Below are positions 48,197 through 58,268 of a DNA stretch of 64,000 bases, piece after piece (position 1 is the first letter of the stretch; every line of letters starts with the position of its first letter). A program made the translations under genes and the position numbers. Where the stretch lies: positions 2,897,501 through 2,961,500 of the forward strand of contig NZ_CP152052.1 of assembly GCF_038637725.1 (NCBI RefSeq), in the 5' to 3' direction. The notes beneath the pieces were generated by a model. That model made no database searches. It saw only the letters and a list, made by a program, of their open reading frames with translations, and had not been told where the DNA came from. The stretch comes from Psychrobacillus sp. FSL H8-0483. GTDB lineage: Bacteria > Bacillota > Bacilli > Bacillales_A > Planococcaceae.

Positions 48197-50332
48197 TTGT
48201 CATCAAAATTATTTGCATTAGATATTGGTACTAGATCCGTAGTAGGAATTATTTTAGAAGAACGCCATGAAACATTTCATGTAATTGATGTTTTAGTAGA
48301 AGAACATAAAGAACGTGCGATGGTGGATGGACAAATACATAATGTGCTAAAAGTAGTGGAAGTCATTCAATCCATAAAAACACAATTAGAAGAAAAACAT
48401 GGACCCTTGGAAAAAGTAAGCGTTGCCGCTGCTGGACGAGCGTTAAAAACAGAACAAGCAGAGATGAAAATGGACATCAAAAACAGACCTATATTTTCAG
48501 AAGACGATGTCAGCCGACTTGAACTCACAGCAGTTCAACAAGCACAAAATAATTTAGTCCAAAATGACGGAGAAAGACAATCAAGTCATTATTACTGTGT
48601 GGGATATAGCGTACTTTACTACAGACTTGATGGTGAAGAAATTGGTAGCCTAGTAGATCAACAAGGAAATGAAGCATCTATCGAAGTAATTGCCACTTTT
48701 TTACCTAGAGTCGTTGTCGAATCACTACTTTCTGCTTTGAAAAGAGCTAATTTAGAAATGGAAGCTTTAACATTAGAGCCTATTGCGGCGATTAATGTAT
48801 TAATTCCACCAACTATGAGGCGCCTCAATGTGGCACTAGTGGATATAGGGGCAGGAACATCGGATATTGCCATTACCAATTATGGGACAGTTGTTGCTTA
48901 TGGAATGGTACCTTATGCAGGCGATGAAATAACAGAAGCACTTAGCGACATTTATCTTCTAGATTTTCCACTTGCAGAAGATGCAAAGAGAGCAATAAAT
49001 ACAAATGAATTTATTCAAATAAAAGATATTCTAGGCTTTGATCAAAACATCCCTAAAGAAGAAGTAATTGATGCGTTAAGACCAGCAACGTTGGAATTAG
49101 CATCGGCTGTTTCAACGGAAATTTTCCGATTAAATAATAACCATCCACCAAAGGCTGTCATGCTAGTAGGTGGAGGAAGCTTAACCCCTTCGCTCACAAC
49201 ACTTCTTGCAGAAAAATTAAATTTACCTGTAAATCGAGTTGCTGTACGAGGAATTGACGCCATTCAAAACCTAACGAAAGAAGATCATATTCCTGTATCT
49301 CCAGAACTTGTTACACCAATAGGAATTGCAATTGCTGCTAAACGTGCTCCCATTCAATATATGTCTGTTGAGGTAAACCAACAGGTTGTTCGTTTATTTG
49401 AATTAAAAGAAATGACTATTGGAGATGCATTACTTGCCGCAAATATTTCTACTCGTAAGTTGTATGGAAGACCAGGAGCAGCTCTTTCCGTTCAAGTAAA
49501 TGGACAAACAATCCATATTCCAGGAGAGCATGGAAAGCCCGCTGTTATTGAGCTTAATGGTCAGGAAGCAAATACAAAAACACTAATAAAAAACAAAGAT
49601 AAAATAGAACTCATAGAAGGAAAAGATGGTAATGTAGGTACAGCATCAGTCCGAGATTTACTAGACGAAGCATCTGTAAAAACAATTACCTTTCAGGGAG
49701 TTAAACATATTGTAGAACCAACTGTTCAAGTAAATGGAGAGAGAGTTTCACTAGAAACTTCACTAGTAGAAAGAGACAAGATCACAGTTGAAACTCCACA
49801 TACAATTGAACAACTTTTACATGCAATTCAAAAAGAAAATTACTTAACCCAATTAAAGCCTTATACAATTTCTATTAATAATAAAAATCATTACATCCCA
49901 TCCTTTTCCACCACATTATTATTAAATGGGAACGCTGTAAAGCTACAATATCCCGTTCAAGACAATGATGTATTACAAATGAATATAGCTACTGCTCCTA
50001 CTTTGCAGCAACTTTCAGATCATCTAGAGAAAAAACTTCTGGACCGTATTACAATCAAATTTCAACAAGAAACGATCGAACTTTTTAAAGAAAGTGCTAA
50101 GGTAATCAGTGAAAATACTATTTTATCTCCCTCGGACTTAATTCCAAATGGAACAGCGCTTCAGTGGGAAGAGGTTAATACCTCTGCATGGATATTCCAA
50201 GATGTTTTTCGTTTTTCCGAATGGACCTTACCAGAAAATGCTGGTTCTTTCCAAATCATTAAAAACGGACTAGCCTCTCGCTTTGATGAAGAAATCTTTG
50301 GCGGAGACGAACTCGAAATAATTTTCAACTAA
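48197..50332 (+). CDS. FtsA/PilM-like actin-fold protein with long C-terminal extension
   Basis: A 711-residue protein. The first 390 residues form an FtsA-type actin-like ATPase: LDIGTRSVVGII (8-19), VDIGAGTSDIAI (about 215-226) and LVGGGSLTP (about 321-329). No C-terminal membrane-targeting helix like that of FtsA is seen. The last 320 residues look like repeated small beta-grasp-type units with a VNG...V....D.I pattern, for example VQVNGERVSLETSLVERDKI. The TTG start follows AAAGGACGTGG. It replaces ytxJ of the B. subtilis order. A role in division or in a surface-assembly system is possible, but function is unknown. Confidence 0.8.
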   Translation: MSSKLFALDIGTRSVVGIILEERHETFHVIDVLVEEHKERAMVDGQIHNVLKVVEVIQSIKTQLEEKHGPLEKVSVAAAGRALKTEQAEMKMDIKNRPIFSEDDVSRLELTAVQQAQNNLVQNDGERQSSHYYCVGYSVLYYRLDGEEIGSLVDQQGNEASIEVIATFLPRVVVESLLSALKRANLEMEALTLEPIAAINVLIPPTMRRLNVALVDIGAGTSDIAITNYGTVVAYGMVPYAGDEITEALSDIYLLDFPLAEDAKRAINTNEFIQIKDILGFDQNIPKEEVIDALRPATLELASAVSTEIFRLNNNHPPKAVMLVGGGSLTPSLTTLLAEKLNLPVNRVAVRGIDAIQNLTKEDHIPVSPELVTPIGIAIAAKRAPIQYMSVEVNQQVVRLFELKEMTIGDALLAANISTRKLYGRPGAALSVQVNGQTIHIPGEHGKPAVIELNGQEANTKTLIKNKDKIELIEGKDGNVGTASVRDLLDEASVKTITFQGVKHIVEPTVQVNGERVSLETSLVERDKITVETPHTIEQLLHAIQKENYLTQLKPYTISINNKNHYIPSFSTTLLLNGNAVKLQYPVQDNDVLQMNIATAPTLQQLSDHLEKKLLDRITIKFQQETIELFKESAKVISENTILSPSDLIPNGTALQWEEVNTSAWIFQDVFRFSEWTLPENAGSFQIIKNGLASRFDEEIFGGDELEIIFN

Positions 50333-50361
50333 AAAAACGGGCATAAGGCCCGTTTTTTTTA
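50331..50361. terminator. Bidirectional terminator, FtsA-like gene / ytxH
   Basis: AAAACGGGC/GCCCGTTTT with T-runs on both sides. Confidence 0.9.
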
Positions 50362-50940
50362 ATTCTTATTCGGATTATTTTCTTCTGTAACCGCTTCTTT
50401 AATTGCTTCGGCTACTACAGTCAGATTTTCATCTTCCTCCGCTATTTCAACCGTTGTATGTGAAATAGTTGCCATGAATTCCATTGGCTCTTCACCTTCT
50501 GAGGAAGCAGTTCCATCGTCTAAAGGCGACATTGGTTTTCCCTTCATGGATTTAACTTTATCTACTAATTGCTCGGATTGTTCTTGTAATTGCTTAGAAA
50601 TTTTTGTTGTTTTTTCTTTAGCTGTAGAAGATAAGTCCATTGTTTTTACTTTAATTTGGCCAGCTTGTGTTGAAAGATTTCCACGCAACTCAGTCCCAGT
50701 TTTAGGCGCTAATAACAAAGCAGTAGTAGCTCCAATAATACCTCCAATTATTACTCCAATGATAAAGTCCTTACCATTCACTTCTTGATCACGATAAATG
50801 TTCTCTCTCGTTTCGTTATAAGAAGGAGCAAGTGGATAGTTTGGTTGTGATTGACGATCGTAGGAAGCTTGGTTTGCATAATACTCATGGTTAAATTTTG
50901 CTTCATTATAATTTGGTTTGTTTTGTTCATGATTGCTCAT
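50359..50940 (-). CDS. ytxH: YtxH domain protein
   Basis: A 193-residue general-stress-type protein. A hydrophilic, Asn/Tyr-rich N-terminal part is followed by one hydrophobic segment (about 61-78, IIGVIIGGIIGATTALLLAP) with the typical LLAPKTGTELR. An amphipathic coiled region and an acidic tail complete it. The same family in B. subtilis is controlled by sigma-B and sigma-H. It is next to ytxG, 18 bases downstream. Function unknown. Confidence 0.9.
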   Translation of the reverse strand: MSNHEQNKPNYNEAKFNHEYYANQASYDRQSQPNYPLAPSYNETRENIYRDQEVNGKDFIIGVIIGGIIGATTALLLAPKTGTELRGNLSTQAGQIKVKTMDLSSTAKEKTTKISKQLQEQSEQLVDKVKSMKGKPMSPLDDGTASSEGEEPMEFMATISHTTVEIAEEDENLTVVAEAIKEAVTEENNPNKN

Positions 50941-50958
50941 TAAAATTCCTCCAATTTA

Positions 50959-51423
50959 TTAGTTATTTGTTTTATTATCTTTTTCAAAGGAATAAAACTC
51001 TGCTTGATCCATTGCTTTTCTTTCTTTCCATTTGTCTCGTAGACCTAGAATTACACTGCTCCACTGAACAACTTGTGCTATTTTTTCTTCATTCTTTTCT
51101 ACTTCTGTTGTAACAGATGATGTAAGACGTTGGATAGAATTATTAAAACCATTTACGGAAGTTCCTACATTTTTGACTGCTGCAACCACTGTGTTTAGTT
51201 GTACTGATTTCTCTTGGATATCTTCTGCTAATTCATTGGTCTTATGAAGAAGTTCCGCTGTTTCTTTCGTAACATTTTGTAAGTGTGTATCTAGCCCTTC
51301 CAGTGTATCCGCAACATTATTTAAAGTCTTTTTAACTGAAGATAACGTAACAGCAAGGCTTATACAAAGTACTAGAAATGCAATTGCAGCTATAATAGCA
51401 GCTATGTATAAAAGATTTTCCAT
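50959..51423 (-). CDS. ytxG: DUF948 protein YtxG
   Basis: A 154-residue protein with one N-terminal membrane helix (about 4-26) followed by a coiled coil of heptads and a charged tail, the DUF948 layout. The ytxG-ytxH pairing is conserved in Bacillales and general-stress regulated in B. subtilis. The ATG has AGAGGAG upstream. Function unknown. Confidence 0.92.
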   Translation of the reverse strand: MENLLYIAAIIAAIAFLVLCISLAVTLSSVKKTLNNVADTLEGLDTHLQNVTKETAELLHKTNELAEDIQEKSVQLNTVVAAVKNVGTSVNGFNNSIQRLTSSVTTEVEKNEEKIAQVVQWSSVILGLRDKWKERKAMDQAEFYSFEKDNKTNN

Positions 51424-51534
51424 TGAGCATTCTCCTCTAACTTGTTTGTGATATTGTAATTTTACCCTAAAAGAAATAAACTAAACTTCTTTCTTTATAC
51501 TATACTACTTTTCTTAGAAATTTCCTTTAAAAAA

Positions 51535-51565
51535 ATGCTTAATCACAAATGGATTAAGCATTTTT
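51535..51565 (-). terminator. Terminator after murC
   Basis: Stem ATGCTTAATC/GATTAAGCAT with TTTTT on the minus strand. Confidence 0.9.
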
Positions 51566-51566
51566 A

Positions 51567-52868
51567 TCATTTATTTAGTTTTTGGTTGAAAGCTTCTTGG
51601 TATTTCTGTACATCTCCTGCTCCCATAAACAAATAAGTAGCATTTTCATGAGACAGCAATTGATCTACTGTATCTTCATGTAAAATATGACTTCCTTCAA
51701 TTAGGTCTCCTAGTGATTGAATGGTTAAAGTACCAGCATTTTCCCTTGCTGAACCAAAGATATCACATAAATACACCTGATCCGCTGAACTTAGGCTCTC
51801 GCTAAATTCATGCAGAAATTTTTGCGTTCTCGTAAATGTGTGTGGTTGAAATATAGCGACAATCTTACGATTTGGGTATTTTTGTCGAGCTGACTGAATC
51901 GTTGCTTTAATTTCTGTTGGATGATGTGCATAATCGTCAATAATAATACGATCTCCAATAACAGTCTCTGTAAAGCGTCTTTTCACACCTTCAAACGTTT
52001 CTAAGCCTTTTTGAATAATATCCGCTGGCACTTCCTCGTAATGACATAGAGAGATAACAGCTAACGAATTTAGGACTGCATGGTCACCAAACATAGGAAT
52101 AGTAAAACGCTCATAAAATTCATTTCGGACAAATACATCGAATGAAGTACCTTCTGTCGTTTTTTCTATGTTCCTTGCCGCAAAATCGTTATGCTCACCA
52201 AATCCATAATAAACGACCGGCACAGCAGCTTTAATTTTTTGTAAATATTGGTCATCTCCACAAGCGATGATACCTTTTTTAACTTGCATCGCCATGGATT
52301 GGAATGCACTAAATACATCGTCAATATCTTGAAAATAATCAGGATGATCGAAATCAATATTTGTCATTATTGCATAGTCAGGACTGTACGCTAAAAAGTG
52401 TCTACGATACTCACATGCCTCGAACACAAAATTAGAAGCATCTGCTTCCCCTTTACCAGTACCATCACCAATTAGAAAAGAAGTAGGGCTATAACCACTT
52501 AACACATGGGATAGTAGTCCTGTGGTAGACGTTTTCCCATGAGCTCCAGTAACAGCAATGGACGTAAACTTACTCATATAGTCGCCTAAAAAATCGTGAT
52601 AACGTATTACATTCAAACCTAGTTCTCTTGCTTTCACTAATTCAGGATGACTATCAGGGAATGCGTTCCCTGCAATAATTGTCATACCTTCTTCTATATT
52701 TGCTTCATCAAATAATAAAACATTTATATGTCGGTCATGTAATGGTTTTTCCGTAAAAAAATACTTTTCAATATCAGAACCTTGCACTTCATTTCCGATA
52801 TCATGTAAGATTTGTGCTAACGGACTCATTCCAGACCCTTTAATGCCTGTAAAATGATACTTTGTCAT
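51567..52868 (-). CDS. murC: UDP-N-acetylmuramate-L-alanine ligase
   Basis: Adds L-alanine to UDP-MurNAc in cytoplasmic peptidoglycan precursor synthesis. The ATP-binding [19 protein letters not shown] lies near residues 108-126, with [16 protein letters not shown] and [10 protein letters not shown] further on. The ATG at 52868 has AGGAGGG 9 bases upstream and gives a product beginning [14 protein letters not shown], the usual start. It lies downstream of sftA with about 114 bases between. Confidence 0.97.
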   Translation of the reverse strand: MTKYHFTGIKGSGMSPLAQILHDIGNEVQGSDIEKYFFTEKPLHDRHINVLLFDEANIEEGMTIIAGNAFPDSHPELVKARELGLNVIRYHDFLGDYMSKFTSIAVTGAHGKTSTTGLLSHVLSGYSPTSFLIGDGTGKGEADASNFVFEACEYRRHFLAYSPDYAIMTNIDFDHPDYFQDIDDVFSAFQSMAMQVKKGIIACGDDQYLQKIKAAVPVVYYGFGEHNDFAARNIEKTTEGTSFDVFVRNEFYERFTIPMFGDHAVLNSLAVISLCHYEEVPADIIQKGLETFEGVKRRFTETVIGDRIIIDDYAHHPTEIKATIQSARQKYPNRKIVAIFQPHTFTRTQKFLHEFSESLSSADQVYLCDIFGSARENAGTLTIQSLGDLIEGSHILHEDTVDQLLSHENATYLFMGAGDVQKYQEAFNQKLNK

Positions 52869-52982
52869 ACGTTGTAACCCTCCTGGGATTAGTCCCACTT
52901 ATATACATTTTTTAATACAATCGTCTTAATAGACGTATTCCCAATTATATCACTTTTTCATACATAAATTTAATAAACAATA

Positions 52983-55436
52983 TTAACTAAATATTTGTTC
53001 TAAATTGTCGTTTGTTAGTAATACTTCTCTCGCCTTGCTTCCTTTTTGCTCTGTAATATATCCATTCTCATACATGGCATCTATTAATCTAGCTGCTCGA
53101 TTATAACCTAAATGAAACTTACGTTGCAATAAGGAGGTAGAAGCAGACCCTTGTTCTACAATAAAACGACATGCCTCTTCAAATAATTCATCTTGTTCAG
53201 ATGCTATTTCTGCTTTTTGCATTAACTCTTCTTGCTCAAACATATAGTCAGGAGTTCCCTGGCTTCTTGCATAATCGATAACACTTTCAATTTCATCGTC
53301 CGATACATAAGTACCTTGAATACGAACAGGGCTAGACATGCCATTTCCTTGGTAAAGCATATCCCCTTTACCAAGTAATCGCTCTGCACCTTGCTGATCT
53401 AAAATTGTACGAGAATCGATTTGAGAAGAAACAGAAAATGCAATACGGGTTGGTATGTTTGCTTTAATCAAACCAGTAATGACATCTACAGATGGACGCT
53501 GAGTAGCTAATACTAAGTGAATTCCGCAGGCTCTTGCTTTTTGTGCAATACGGCAAATTGCTTCTTCCACCTCTGCAGGTGCCATCATCATTAAATCGGC
53601 AAGCTCATCAATGACAATCACGAGATAAGGTAGTCTTTGAGCGAATTGTCGTTTTTCTGTCGCAAGCGTATTAAATCTGCCAATATCGCGCACACCTACA
53701 TGAGCAAATAATTGATAACGACGCTCCATTTCTTCCACTGCCCATTTTAATGCCGCTGTAGCAGCTTTAACGTCTGTAATTACCGGGCTCACTAGATGTG
53801 GAATATGATTAAAAGGAGCAAGTTCAACCATCTTCGGATCAATTAAAAGTAGCTTTACTTCTTCAGGAGTTGCTTTATACAACAGGCTAACAAGTAATGA
53901 ATTAATGAATACTGACTTTCCTGACCCTGTCGCACCCGCTATTAAACCATGCGGCATTTTTCGTAAATCTAGTGTCACTGGTTTTCCAGTAAGGTCTAAC
54001 CCAAGTGCAACTTCAAGTGGTGAATCAGAGTTTGTAAACACATCGGTTTTAAGAACTTCTGAAATGCGGACAGCTCGGGACTTTCTATTGGGAATTTCAA
54101 TACCAATAGAACTTTTTCCTGGAATAGGCGCTTGAATACGAATATCTTTTGCTGCTAAAGCTAATTTTAAATCGTCAGCTAAATTACGAATTTTACTTAC
54201 TTTTGTCCCACGTCCTACTGTTAGTTCAAACTGGGTGACAGCAGGTCCTTGAAAAGTTTGAACAATCTCACCCGTTATTTGAAAATGGGATAAGGCCTCT
54301 ACTAGTGTAAATGCTTGCTCTTCCATCCATTCATTATCTTCATCCTTTATTTCCGGAGGAAGCAAGTAACTGAATGATGGTCTTGTATAAGTAGATGGAA
54401 CGATTTCTTGCTTCACTCCTTCTATAAGCACTTCTTTTGATGTTACTATTTGTGTTTCCGGTTTTAGTGCAGATGGTTGTACAGACTGTGACATAGGATT
54501 ATTTATATCTAGTTTATTCATCTTTTGTTTATCTGATTTCAGCATCATTACATTAAAAGGTCTTATGTTTTCTTTTGGAGCTGTTGGTTTTACTTCTTGG
54601 ACCTCTTCGATCGGTGATGTATCCTTATATTCTTCGATTGGTATATTAACCTTAAATTCTTGGATCTCTTCAGTTAGAGGTGAAGATTGTTCTACCTCCA
54701 CCTCATCTATTATTTCCATGACTGTTGCAGCAGCTTCTTCCACCTGCTTTTGTTTATCTGATTTCAACATAAGCACATTAAAAGGTCGAATATTTTCTTT
54801 TGGAACTGTTGGCTTAGTTTCTTCGACCTCTTCGATTGGTAGTGTATCTATAGCTTCATGAATCTCTTCCATTGTAGTTACAGATTGTTCTACCTCACCT
54901 ACTACTCTCTCCATGATTTCCACCACTGGTGCAACAGACTCTTCTACAACCTGCTGTGGAACTGGAATTGGAGCCTCCATTACGATAAGGTCGTCTACTA
55001 TTATTTCTTTTTCCTGTTTTGGTTCTACTTTCTTTTCTTTTTCTTTAGAAAAACCATAAATAGGAGAAGGTACATCTGTTGGTGTAAATGCTCTTTTTTT
55101 TCTTATAATCGCTGGAGCCTCTTCTATTTCTTTTTTTTCTGCACGATGAACAACCGTTTGCTGCTTCCGCTGTTGCCAAATACCTTGCGTATGTAAAGGC
55201 TTAAACGATTGTGTATCATTAGATTTTTTTTCTAGAAATGGTTCTTCCACTACTTTTTCTTCTTTTGGTAACCCATATAAAAATTCATGTTTTTCTTCAT
55301 CTGAAATTAATGGGAAACGAAATGGTGTTTTAGGTTGTGTTGTTTTTGGGACACCTTGTACTTCTACTTCTGTTTCATCTCTATATTCATCTTCATTAGC
55401 TGCAAATAATTTTTTAAACCAATTCAAATTCATCAC
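52983..55436 (-). CDS. sftA: DNA translocase SftA
   Basis: A soluble FtsK/SpoIIIE-type DNA pump of about 817 residues that helps clear chromosome termini from the septum. It lacks transmembrane helices. A charged linker of about 400 residues precedes the motor with Walker A GATGSGKSVFI and Walker B IVIDELADLMM, and a C-terminal DNA-reading winged helix (about 745-810). The linker contains a 75-codon internal duplication around PKENIRPFNV. The exact start is uncertain: GTG 55436, ATG 55433 or a TTG slightly downstream all share the weak site AAAGAG. Confidence 0.95.
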   Translation of the reverse strand: MMNLNWFKKLFAANEDEYRDETEVEVQGVPKTTQPKTPFRFPLISDEEKHEFLYGLPKEEKVVEEPFLEKKSNDTQSFKPLHTQGIWQQRKQQTVVHRAEKKEIEEAPAIIRKKRAFTPTDVPSPIYGFSKEKEKKVEPKQEKEIIVDDLIVMEAPIPVPQQVVEESVAPVVEIMERVVGEVEQSVTTMEEIHEAIDTLPIEEVEETKPTVPKENIRPFNVLMLKSDKQKQVEEAAATVMEIIDEVEVEQSSPLTEEIQEFKVNIPIEEYKDTSPIEEVQEVKPTAPKENIRPFNVMMLKSDKQKMNKLDINNPMSQSVQPSALKPETQIVTSKEVLIEGVKQEIVPSTYTRPSFSYLLPPEIKDEDNEWMEEQAFTLVEALSHFQITGEIVQTFQGPAVTQFELTVGRGTKVSKIRNLADDLKLALAAKDIRIQAPIPGKSSIGIEIPNRKSRAVRISEVLKTDVFTNSDSPLEVALGLDLTGKPVTLDLRKMPHGLIAGATGSGKSVFINSLLVSLLYKATPEEVKLLLIDPKMVELAPFNHIPHLVSPVITDVKAATAALKWAVEEMERRYQLFAHVGVRDIGRFNTLATEKRQFAQRLPYLVIVIDELADLMMMAPAEVEEAICRIAQKARACGIHLVLATQRPSVDVITGLIKANIPTRIAFSVSSQIDSRTILDQQGAERLLGKGDMLYQGNGMSSPVRIQGTYVSDDEIESVIDYARSQGTPDYMFEQEELMQKAEIASEQDELFEEACRFIVEQGSASTSLLQRKFHLGYNRAARLIDAMYENGYITEQKGSKAREVLLTNDNLEQIFS

Positions 55437-55507
55437 TCTTTCTAATCGATACCTTCTATTTTACCAGTAATACCAGTATACGTCCCTATTATATAATAGA
55501 AATACAT

Positions 55508-55538
55508 AAAAAAAAGCACACCTAATCGGCATGCTTTA
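55508..55538 (-). terminator. Terminator after ytpR
   Basis: AAAGCA-GCC/GGT-TGCTTT (allowing G-T) and a run of eight T on the minus strand. Confidence 0.75.
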
Positions 55539-55595
55539 AGAATGATGATAAAAAACTGGATATTTTACAAAAATAAAGTAATTTTGCACTACTTT

Positions 55596-56204
55596 TTATG
55601 ATTGCGGAAAAGGACTTCCTGCTTCTTGTTGCTCATCTAAAATAAGAATGCCTTTTACCTCTGGTGCATTTGGCAATGCTAATTCTTTTGCAGAACAAAG
55701 CATTCCACTTGATGCAATTCCACGAAGCTCTGCATCCTTAATAACCATTCCAGAAGGCATTACAGCTCCAACCTTTGCTACTACTACCTTTTGACCTGCT
55801 TCTACATTAGGAGCACCACATACAATTTGTAGTGTAGTATCTCCAACATTTACTTGGCAAACTTTTAATTTATCTGCGTTCGGATGTTGTTCTAATGATT
55901 CCACATAACCAACAACAAATTTAGGCGATAAATCTACTTCAAACGTGTAAGATACACCATTTTCTGCCAGGGCATGTTGTACTTTTGCTACTAATTCTTC
56001 CGTTAGGAAAACTTGTCCAGTTGTTTGTATTTGGTCATATTTACTGTAACCAAAAACGTTTATCGCTAATACCTCGTTTGATTGTGCGTCTTTTACTAAC
56101 GTCACATCTCCTTTTGACTCTGTAATAACTTTTTCCGTTTTTTCGGGTGTCAACTGTACTAATAGTACGTCCCCTACGCCAACTTCATTGTAAAAAATAT
56201 TCAT
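55596..56204 (-). CDS. ytpR: YtpR, tRNA-binding (EMAPII/OB-fold) protein
   Basis: A 202-residue protein whose C-terminal half (about 95-200) is an OB-fold tRNA-binding domain like that of phenylalanyl-tRNA synthetase beta ([20 protein letters not shown], then [20 protein letters not shown]). The N-terminal half is specific to the YtpR group. It overlaps the ytpQ stop by 4 bases (ATGA). The biological role is not established. Confidence 0.93.
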   Translation of the reverse strand: MNIFYNEVGVGDVLLVQLTPEKTEKVITESKGDVTLVKDAQSNEVLAINVFGYSKYDQIQTTGQVFLTEELVAKVQHALAENGVSYTFEVDLSPKFVVGYVESLEQHPNADKLKVCQVNVGDTTLQIVCGAPNVEAGQKVVVAKVGAVMPSGMVIKDAELRGIASSGMLCSAKELALPNAPEVKGILILDEQQEAGSPFPQS

Positions 56205-57016
56205 TTGTCTTCATTCTCCTTTGTTACTCGATTTTTCGCCAAAATAAAAATCGGCTCTAAATCTCCATTTTCATATATAAAAGATAATGAAGTAATAGGT
56301 ACGGTTCCAACAGTAAAGAAATGCATAGTCATTTGAGCGAGAACATCGTAACCTGTTTCATTTCTTATATCACCAATTATCATAACATCTTGATGGGGTA
56401 CAGAAACAGTCATATCTCCAACAACCTGTTTTTTCATATCTCTTAGCAGCGATTCATTCAGCAAGCGACTTGCATCATAGCCATCATTATTATTAAAGAA
56501 ATAAAAAATATTACCGGCTACTTCATCTTTTTTGTAATTTGTTTCTAAATTTCTAACTTGAAAAATAGCTCTTTCTCGTATTTCAGTTTCTCGAATATCC
56601 CATCCGGCTAACATTTTTTCATCGAGTAATCGATACGTGTTCCCTAAGTCTAATGCATAATATATTCGCGTTTCTGCTGTATGATCTTTCGTGATAAAGC
56701 GGTTCCCTTCATTGGACTTCTGTGGAAACGAAGTGGAACGAATAACTGGATAAATAGAGGCAGCAGGATCAATTTCTCCTGCGATTTCCTTTTCCATTGC
56801 TTGAAAGGTTTGCTGAATTGTATATACTACTTCTTCAATTGCTTTCTCTTTTTTCGTTTCATATTTAGCTAATATAGGAGGAATAGAAATATCAATTCCT
56901 TTTGCTAATTCTTTATGGTCTAATCGAAGTTTATTTGTTTCTCGATTATAGTCGTACGTGTAAATTTCTTCTGATAGCTTCGTTTTTAGAAGCCTAATGA
57001 GTTCAAGTGCTTTCAC
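56201..57016 (-). CDS. ytpQ: DUF1444 protein YtpQ
   Basis: A soluble protein of about 271 residues of the DUF1444 family, function unknown. I prefer the GTG at 57016 ([14 protein letters not shown]) because AAAGGA lies about 10 bases upstream. The frame is open to 57052, but those codons pass through a terminator-like stem. It overlaps ytpR by 4 bases and follows ytpP, as in B. subtilis. Confidence 0.88.
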   Translation of the reverse strand: MKALELIRLLKTKLSEEIYTYDYNRETNKLRLDHKELAKGIDISIPPILAKYETKKEKAIEEVVYTIQQTFQAMEKEIAGEIDPAASIYPVIRSTSFPQKSNEGNRFITKDHTAETRIYYALDLGNTYRLLDEKMLAGWDIRETEIRERAIFQVRNLETNYKKDEVAGNIFYFFNNNDGYDASRLLNESLLRDMKKQVVGDMTVSVPHQDVMIIGDIRNETGYDVLAQMTMHFFTVGTVPITSLSFIYENGDLEPIFILAKNRVTKENEDK

Positions 57017-57036
57017 TTTAAACATTTCCTTTCCAT

Positions 57037-57069
57037 AAACAAAACGGTCCACAAGTCGTGAACCGTTTT
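57037..57069 (-). terminator. Hairpin between ytpP and ytpQ
   Basis: AAACGGT-CAC/GTG-ACCGTTT followed by TGTTTA on the minus strand. It lies directly upstream of the ytpQ ribosome-binding site and may partly terminate ytpP transcripts. Confidence 0.65.
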
Positions 57070-57153
57070 ATTATTATCAAATAAGCAATGGCATATTAGC
57101 GTCCAAATTTTACTCCCGCCACTCTATTACGTTGGGACGGCTACTGAATAAAG

Positions 57154-57465
57154 TTAAATAGTTTGAAGAAATGATTCGATTTCTTCTTTCGTTTTGCGAT
57201 CCTTGCTAACAAAACGTCCTATTTCTATCCCATTTTCAAAAGCAATGAAACTAGGAATACCATAAATGTCTAATTGGCCACATAAATCAATAAATTGATC
57301 TCTGTCTACTGAAACAAATGTGAAGTCTGAAAATTTCTCTTCTACTTCTCCCATGAAAGGGTCGATAAAACGGCAATCTGGACACCAATCCGCCGTAAAT
57401 TTGAAAACTACTTTTTCTTCATTCTTTAATAGTTCAAATTGTTCCATTGTAGTTAAATTTTGCAT
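57154..57465 (-). CDS. ytpP: Thioredoxin-like protein YtpP
   Basis: A 103-residue thioredoxin-fold protein with the active site WCPDC (TADWCPDCRFIDPFM, about 24-38) instead of the classical WCGPC, and a cis-proline near YGIPSFIAF. It probably acts in cytoplasmic thiol exchange; partners are unknown. Position next to ytpQ matches B. subtilis. Confidence 0.93.
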   Translation of the reverse strand: MQNLTTMEQFELLKNEEKVVFKFTADWCPDCRFIDPFMGEVEEKFSDFTFVSVDRDQFIDLCGQLDIYGIPSFIAFENGIEIGRFVSKDRKTKEEIESFLQTI

Positions 57466-57476
57466 CTAAATTCCCC

Positions 57477-57992
57477 CTATTTGGTCTTTATAGATTTCAC
57501 TATTGTCATCATCTGTTCTAAATTATCGGCAATATTTTGCTCTTTCGAAATGGTCGTAAGCTTGATACCACCAATACTTGTAATAAGCTCGTACTTGTCT
57601 TCACTATTTTCAATAATTGCTGCAAAACCGAAACGACCATTTTGTTCAAATTTCTTTTCTTCTACAACATTTATATTGCTATCTTCCATCATTAAATCAT
57701 AGTATAACTGACTGCTTGGTAATTCATTTGGATTGATAAATAATATATAGGAATCTTTCCCTTTGGATAAAATAATATTTGATTTATCAGTCTCATCTTC
57801 AATGGAAAAACCACTCGGTATGAATATCTTTACATCATTCACTTCTTCATTAGGTTTTTCAGCATCCCCTTGAAAAGCTAGTTTTGCTTTTTCAAGACCA
57901 TCTGTCGTTTGATCGTTTATTGATGTTGCACATCCAACTAATAAAATGACTGCTAGTGAAGCGGTAATTACTCGTATCCAGTTTCGAGTCAT
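57477..57992 (-). CDS. Predicted lipoprotein, unknown function
   Basis: A protein of about 171 residues with a lipoprotein signal. RNWIRVITASLAVILLVGCA gives a basic n-region, a hydrophobic core and the lipobox LVGC. The mature part contains IFIPSGFSIEDETDKSNIIL and looks like a compact alpha/beta domain. I do not recognise the family. The ATG at 57992 has TGGAGG upstream; the longer frame starts before that site. It lies 11 bases upstream of ytpP and may share its transcript. Its site of action should be the outer face of the membrane. Confidence 0.8.
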   Translation of the reverse strand: MTRNWIRVITASLAVILLVGCATSINDQTTDGLEKAKLAFQGDAEKPNEEVNDVKIFIPSGFSIEDETDKSNIILSKGKDSYILFINPNELPSSQLYYDLMMEDSNINVVEEKKFEQNGRFGFAAIIENSEDKYELITSIGGIKLTTISKEQNIADNLEQMMTIVKSIKTK

Positions 57993-58084
57993 TTGATTTC
58001 CTCCATTCAAAGCATGACTGCTATATATTTTATCGATGATTGATACTACATGCAACTACTATAGCTTGAGCACTATGTTAGTGA

Positions 58085-58210
58085 CAATGTACTTCTGCGA
58101 CGAACTTCGCGCAGGAGCCGTAAATGGCATTTAGAAAGGTAGGCGTCCTGCGGCAACGAATGCATGACTCACTTCCTGTAAGTCCAGCTGACGGACAGGA
58201 GTCTAGACAG
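58085..58210. repeat. Degenerate repeat sequence
   Basis: Contains TGCGACGAACTTCGCGCAGG (58094), nearly identical to a string near 35311-35330 on the opposite strand, and several GC-rich inverted pieces. No gene is supported. Confidence 0.45.
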
Positions 58211-58268
58211 TTAACAGAAACTTTCTTATCCATTGAATCTGTAAAAGTAGACTTGTTTTTTATAAAAT

